Assembly (NCBI GenBank): GCA_021613535.1
Contig: CP075497.1
Span: 4,836,001-4,900,000, forward strand
Direction of reading: 5' to 3'
Origin: Adineta vaga
Taxonomy: Eukaryota; Rotifera
DNA: 64,000 nucleotides
Shown here one piece after another: positions 61,051-64,000 of the stretch; position 1 is the stretch's first letter; each line of letters opens with the position of its first letter. The translations under genes were made by a program, and so were the position numbers. The notes below the pieces were generated by a model that was not told where the DNA came from, searched no databases, and saw only the letters and a list, made by a program, of their open reading frames with translations.

Positions 61051-64000
61051 CTAAGGTGTACTAAGTTGAACGGTAGGACCCATTTCTGATGGTTGATAGA
61101 GATTAGGACGAGCTTTAAAGCGTTTTGTTGCAATATCAATTTCATAAGTAGCTCCACGAATATAATTCGTCGTGATTTTTTCTCCTTCTGGTGCATGAAC
61201 ATAACCCAAGCATACCTTAAATGATAATAAAAAAAATATTATGATTGAATACAATTCTTTGTACTTGTTTTCCAAGTGTAAAACCATATGCTGTTGAAGT
61301 TACGAAACCACAAAATTCTCCATTTCGATAAATTGGTTCCCCACTCCATGGCCTATAGATGAAGAATATAATCACATATTAAATGAATTTCAGTCTATTT
61401 ACCATGGATCAAGATCAATATCATGATCTTCCAGAAGAAATTGTATGAACCTTTTTTGTATACCTTCATTTTTTTGTTTCAATAGAGCTGCTTTACCAAT
61501 AAATTCTTTCTAGAAAAAATGGTTCAATTGAAAATTAAAACAAATTCATCGAACAATTTCATTTCTTACATCAAATGAAACACGAAATTCACGATTTAAA
61601 TCAAAAGGTGTAGTTTTTTTATCAATATCTTGTCCCCAAAATGCAAACATTCTCTCAATACGAAGAGTTCGTTGAGCAAAATAACTAAAAATAGCCATTT
61701 TATTTAAATATTTGAATTCAATCTCTTCTTACCCAGCATTAATTATTCCGTAATCTTTTCCTTGTTCCATCAATTGTTCATATACACATAAAGCATACTG
61801 AGAATAACAAACATTTCACATCATAGAACATTCAAAAAGAAATCTTCTTACTTCTGATGGAATATAAAGCATAAAACCATCTTCACCTGTATGAGTTAAT
61901 CTCATTGCGTAAATGTGACTAACAAAACCAACATCAATTTCCTTAAAATAACACAAAAAAGAACGTTATGTTTATTCAAAATAGAATGAATGATTTTAGG
62001 TAATTACTCGACAAGTCATTCGCGCGAAATCATTAAAATTTTCATCACTTAATTCTGATAGTAAATATTTTGCTTTTGGTCCAATAACATTTAATGCTGT
62101 GTAAAGTGATGTGACATCCGAAAGAAACACAGATCCATCTTCTGGAACATGAGATTTTAACCATTTCATACTTCGAGTTGATTGAGATGTTGGACTGATT
62201 ATAAGAAAGCTGAAAAACGAATGACGACAATGATAGAATTTATATTTCAATGTCATAATCTTACTGATAATCATCAAGACGTATAACAGAACAATCATTT
62301 TCATATCCACCTTGTTCATTTAACATCCCTGTATGAATAACAGTGCCAATTGGTTTATCAATATTATTTGCACATAGCATTTGTAAGAAATCCACAACAC
62401 TTCGATTAGCTGATTTAAGTTCATATTTGGTGAATGATGTCATATCAATAATAGCTACACCTTTTCGACATACATTATATTCTCGTTTAACAATATTAAA
62501 CCAACGTGCTTTACCAAATGTACCTTGTTTACTGAGATCATCAACATTTTCTCCTAAGAAAAAGAAAATAAGAAATGTGAAGGTAAAATGTATGCGATCG
62601 ATTGAAATACTTTTTTCAAATTCATCTAAATTAAAGAACAAAGGACGTTCATATCCAAGTACTTCACCAAAGACAGCACCAGCTGCTTGTAATTTTGGAT
62701 GTAGAGGTGAAACACGTAATTTTCGTCCCGTTCGATATAATGACATGCCATAAGTTGGATATTTCAATGAATATTGTTTTCCTAAAAAAAAGTAATATTC
62801 CAATGAATATCAACAAAGAAGAACAAACTTACCAGGAATTTCACGAAGACGATCTTTTAAAAATCGTTTATTGGTATGTAAACGCATAAAACGACGAATA
62901 TCTATTGGCCACGTACTCAAGTCAGTATTTCCTGTATGTATTAATTCAGCAATAAATTTTCCCACACCACCAGCAACAGCTATTCCATGTCCATTAGTAC
63001 CTGATGCAACAAAATAATTGTCAATCTAGATATAAATATGTTTAGTTTTGTATCATTAACAAATGAATCGATTACAAACTTCAGCAGATTCATTCATAAT
63101 CAATAGACCATCAGGTGTAAAACTATCAGCTCCTGTAATCAATGTCTCATATTCACTAGTGCCTAATATTGGAAGTCGTTTGATAGCATTATTCAATATC
63201 CAATCTATGAAGAAACAAATCGTTTATTAGAGAAATAAAATGAAAGTACGTACGAAAATCATCCCAATTATCAGGTAAAAGTGAATAATTAAAATTTTCT
63301 GGTACACCATTTGAAAAAATAGGTTTTGATTCTCGAAGAAAGCCACCAATTAACACACTTTGATCGACTAATGGTTGAATATAAAAACGTTCATCTGGAT
63401 TGTGAACAATCGGGCAATCTTTTGGGAAATTAGCTATCGGTTTCGTCTTTAAACACATATATTCTAAATAGTATCAATTGAATATCGAATTATTGACTAA
63501 TGAAACTTACCACAAGCTTGTGTAGGAATACGTACACCTGGTGAAGATCGATATCCGAGTTCTCGAGCCCACTGAAAAAAAATAGATCATTGTTGATGAT
63601 AGTTAAGTTTTCGATAAGAAAATTTCTTACCAATCCTGTACAATTGATAAATACATCACATTTGACATCACCCTGCGATGTAACAACACTCGTCACACGA
63701 TCATATTGACCAGCACGTTGTTTTTCAGTGAGAATTTCTTTAACATAACAATCTTCAATTATTTTCACACCTAAATGAAAATTTTACTGTATTCGTTACC
63801 GGATATCGATAGAAAATTCAATTTTCTTATACCTTTATCTATCGCTAATTTAGCAAATGTTAAAGCAAGTGGTATAGGATCAACCATAAAATCATCTTTT
63901 ACCCATAAACCACCCTATACATAAAATTTATTTGAATATTTAATTTAAATCGACGTTTTATTCCTTTACCCAAATTTCATGTGGATCAAGAATCGGTAGT
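61051..64000 (-). CDS. PDPR: PDPR, pyruvate dehydrogenase phosphatase regulatory subunit (5' end off the window)
   Basis: Mitochondrial flavoprotein-like subunit that damps the phosphatase reactivating pyruvate dehydrogenase; related to dimethylglycine and sarcosine dehydrogenases. The stop is TAG at 61051-61053; the 5' part lies beyond 64000. At least ten exons are seen. In gene order: WARELGYRSSPGVRIPTQAC (flavoprotein domain), ITGADSFTPDGLLIMNES, the signature KLRVSPLHPKL, VIDMTSFTKYELKSANRS, the strong HTGMLNEQGGYENDCS, LTHTGEDGFMLYIPSEYAL, MFAFWGQDIDKKTTP, and ending FKARPNLYQPSEM. HTGMLNEQGGYENDCS and WGQDI fit PDPR over true dehydrogenases. One intron (about 62555-62610) has no stop in frame and might be retained. 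Confidence 0.93.

Overview
This window is eukaryotic nuclear DNA from a small-genome animal, most likely a bdelloid rotifer (Rotaria or Adineta type). The reasons are AT-rich sequence, dense genes on both strands, very short introns (mostly 45-70 bp with GT..AG ends), and a purely metazoan gene set (vasa-like helicase, class III myosin, homeobox, tetraspanins, TMEM231, PDPR). Two genes look more like bacterial or protist families than animal ones. Many genes carry a pyrimidine-AG acceptor a few bases before the ATG with no visible upstream donor, which fits the spliced-leader trans-splicing known in bdelloids. The species assignment is inference; no search was run.

Layout. 1-11 kb: LYRM7 (complex III assembly), cytosolic seryl-tRNA synthetase, the ciliary protein TMEM231, a three-LIM protein and ANKUB1. 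11-18 kb: an orphan type I membrane protein, an aquaporin with both NPA boxes altered, an intronless SMP-30/gluconolactonase-like gene, and a long gene with a ubiquitin protease (USP)-like domain whose catalytic cysteine position is tyrosine. 18.8-23.5 kb: a MYST/KAT6-type histone acetyltransferase with PHD fingers. 23.9-26 kb: a four-helix membrane protein flanked on both sides by decayed copies of itself. 28.4-32.8 kb: ribosomal protein eL14, then 210 bp later a vasa-type DEAD-box helicase. 33.8-40 kb: a divergent homeobox gene and a class III (NINAC-type) kinase-myosin. 41.4-44.2 kb: a two-helix PPxY protein and WDR86. 46.8-56 kb: a cell-surface cluster of two tetraspanin paralogues, two Ig-domain genes (one lacking a visible 5' end, one with an in-frame TGA) and a secreted kringle protein, with a DUF4385 gene between them. 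57-64 kb: Golgi SNARE GOSR1, LYRM4/ISD11, an S28 lysosomal serine carboxypeptidase, and PDPR, which runs off the right edge.

The genes are mostly unrelated housekeeping loci. Links that can be argued are mitochondrial (LYRM7, LYRM4 and PDPR), germline or chromatin (vasa, KAT6), and the surface-protein cluster. Coding spans run from start to stop and include introns. Splice sites were placed by eye from reading frame and GT/AG rules, so single-base errors are possible.
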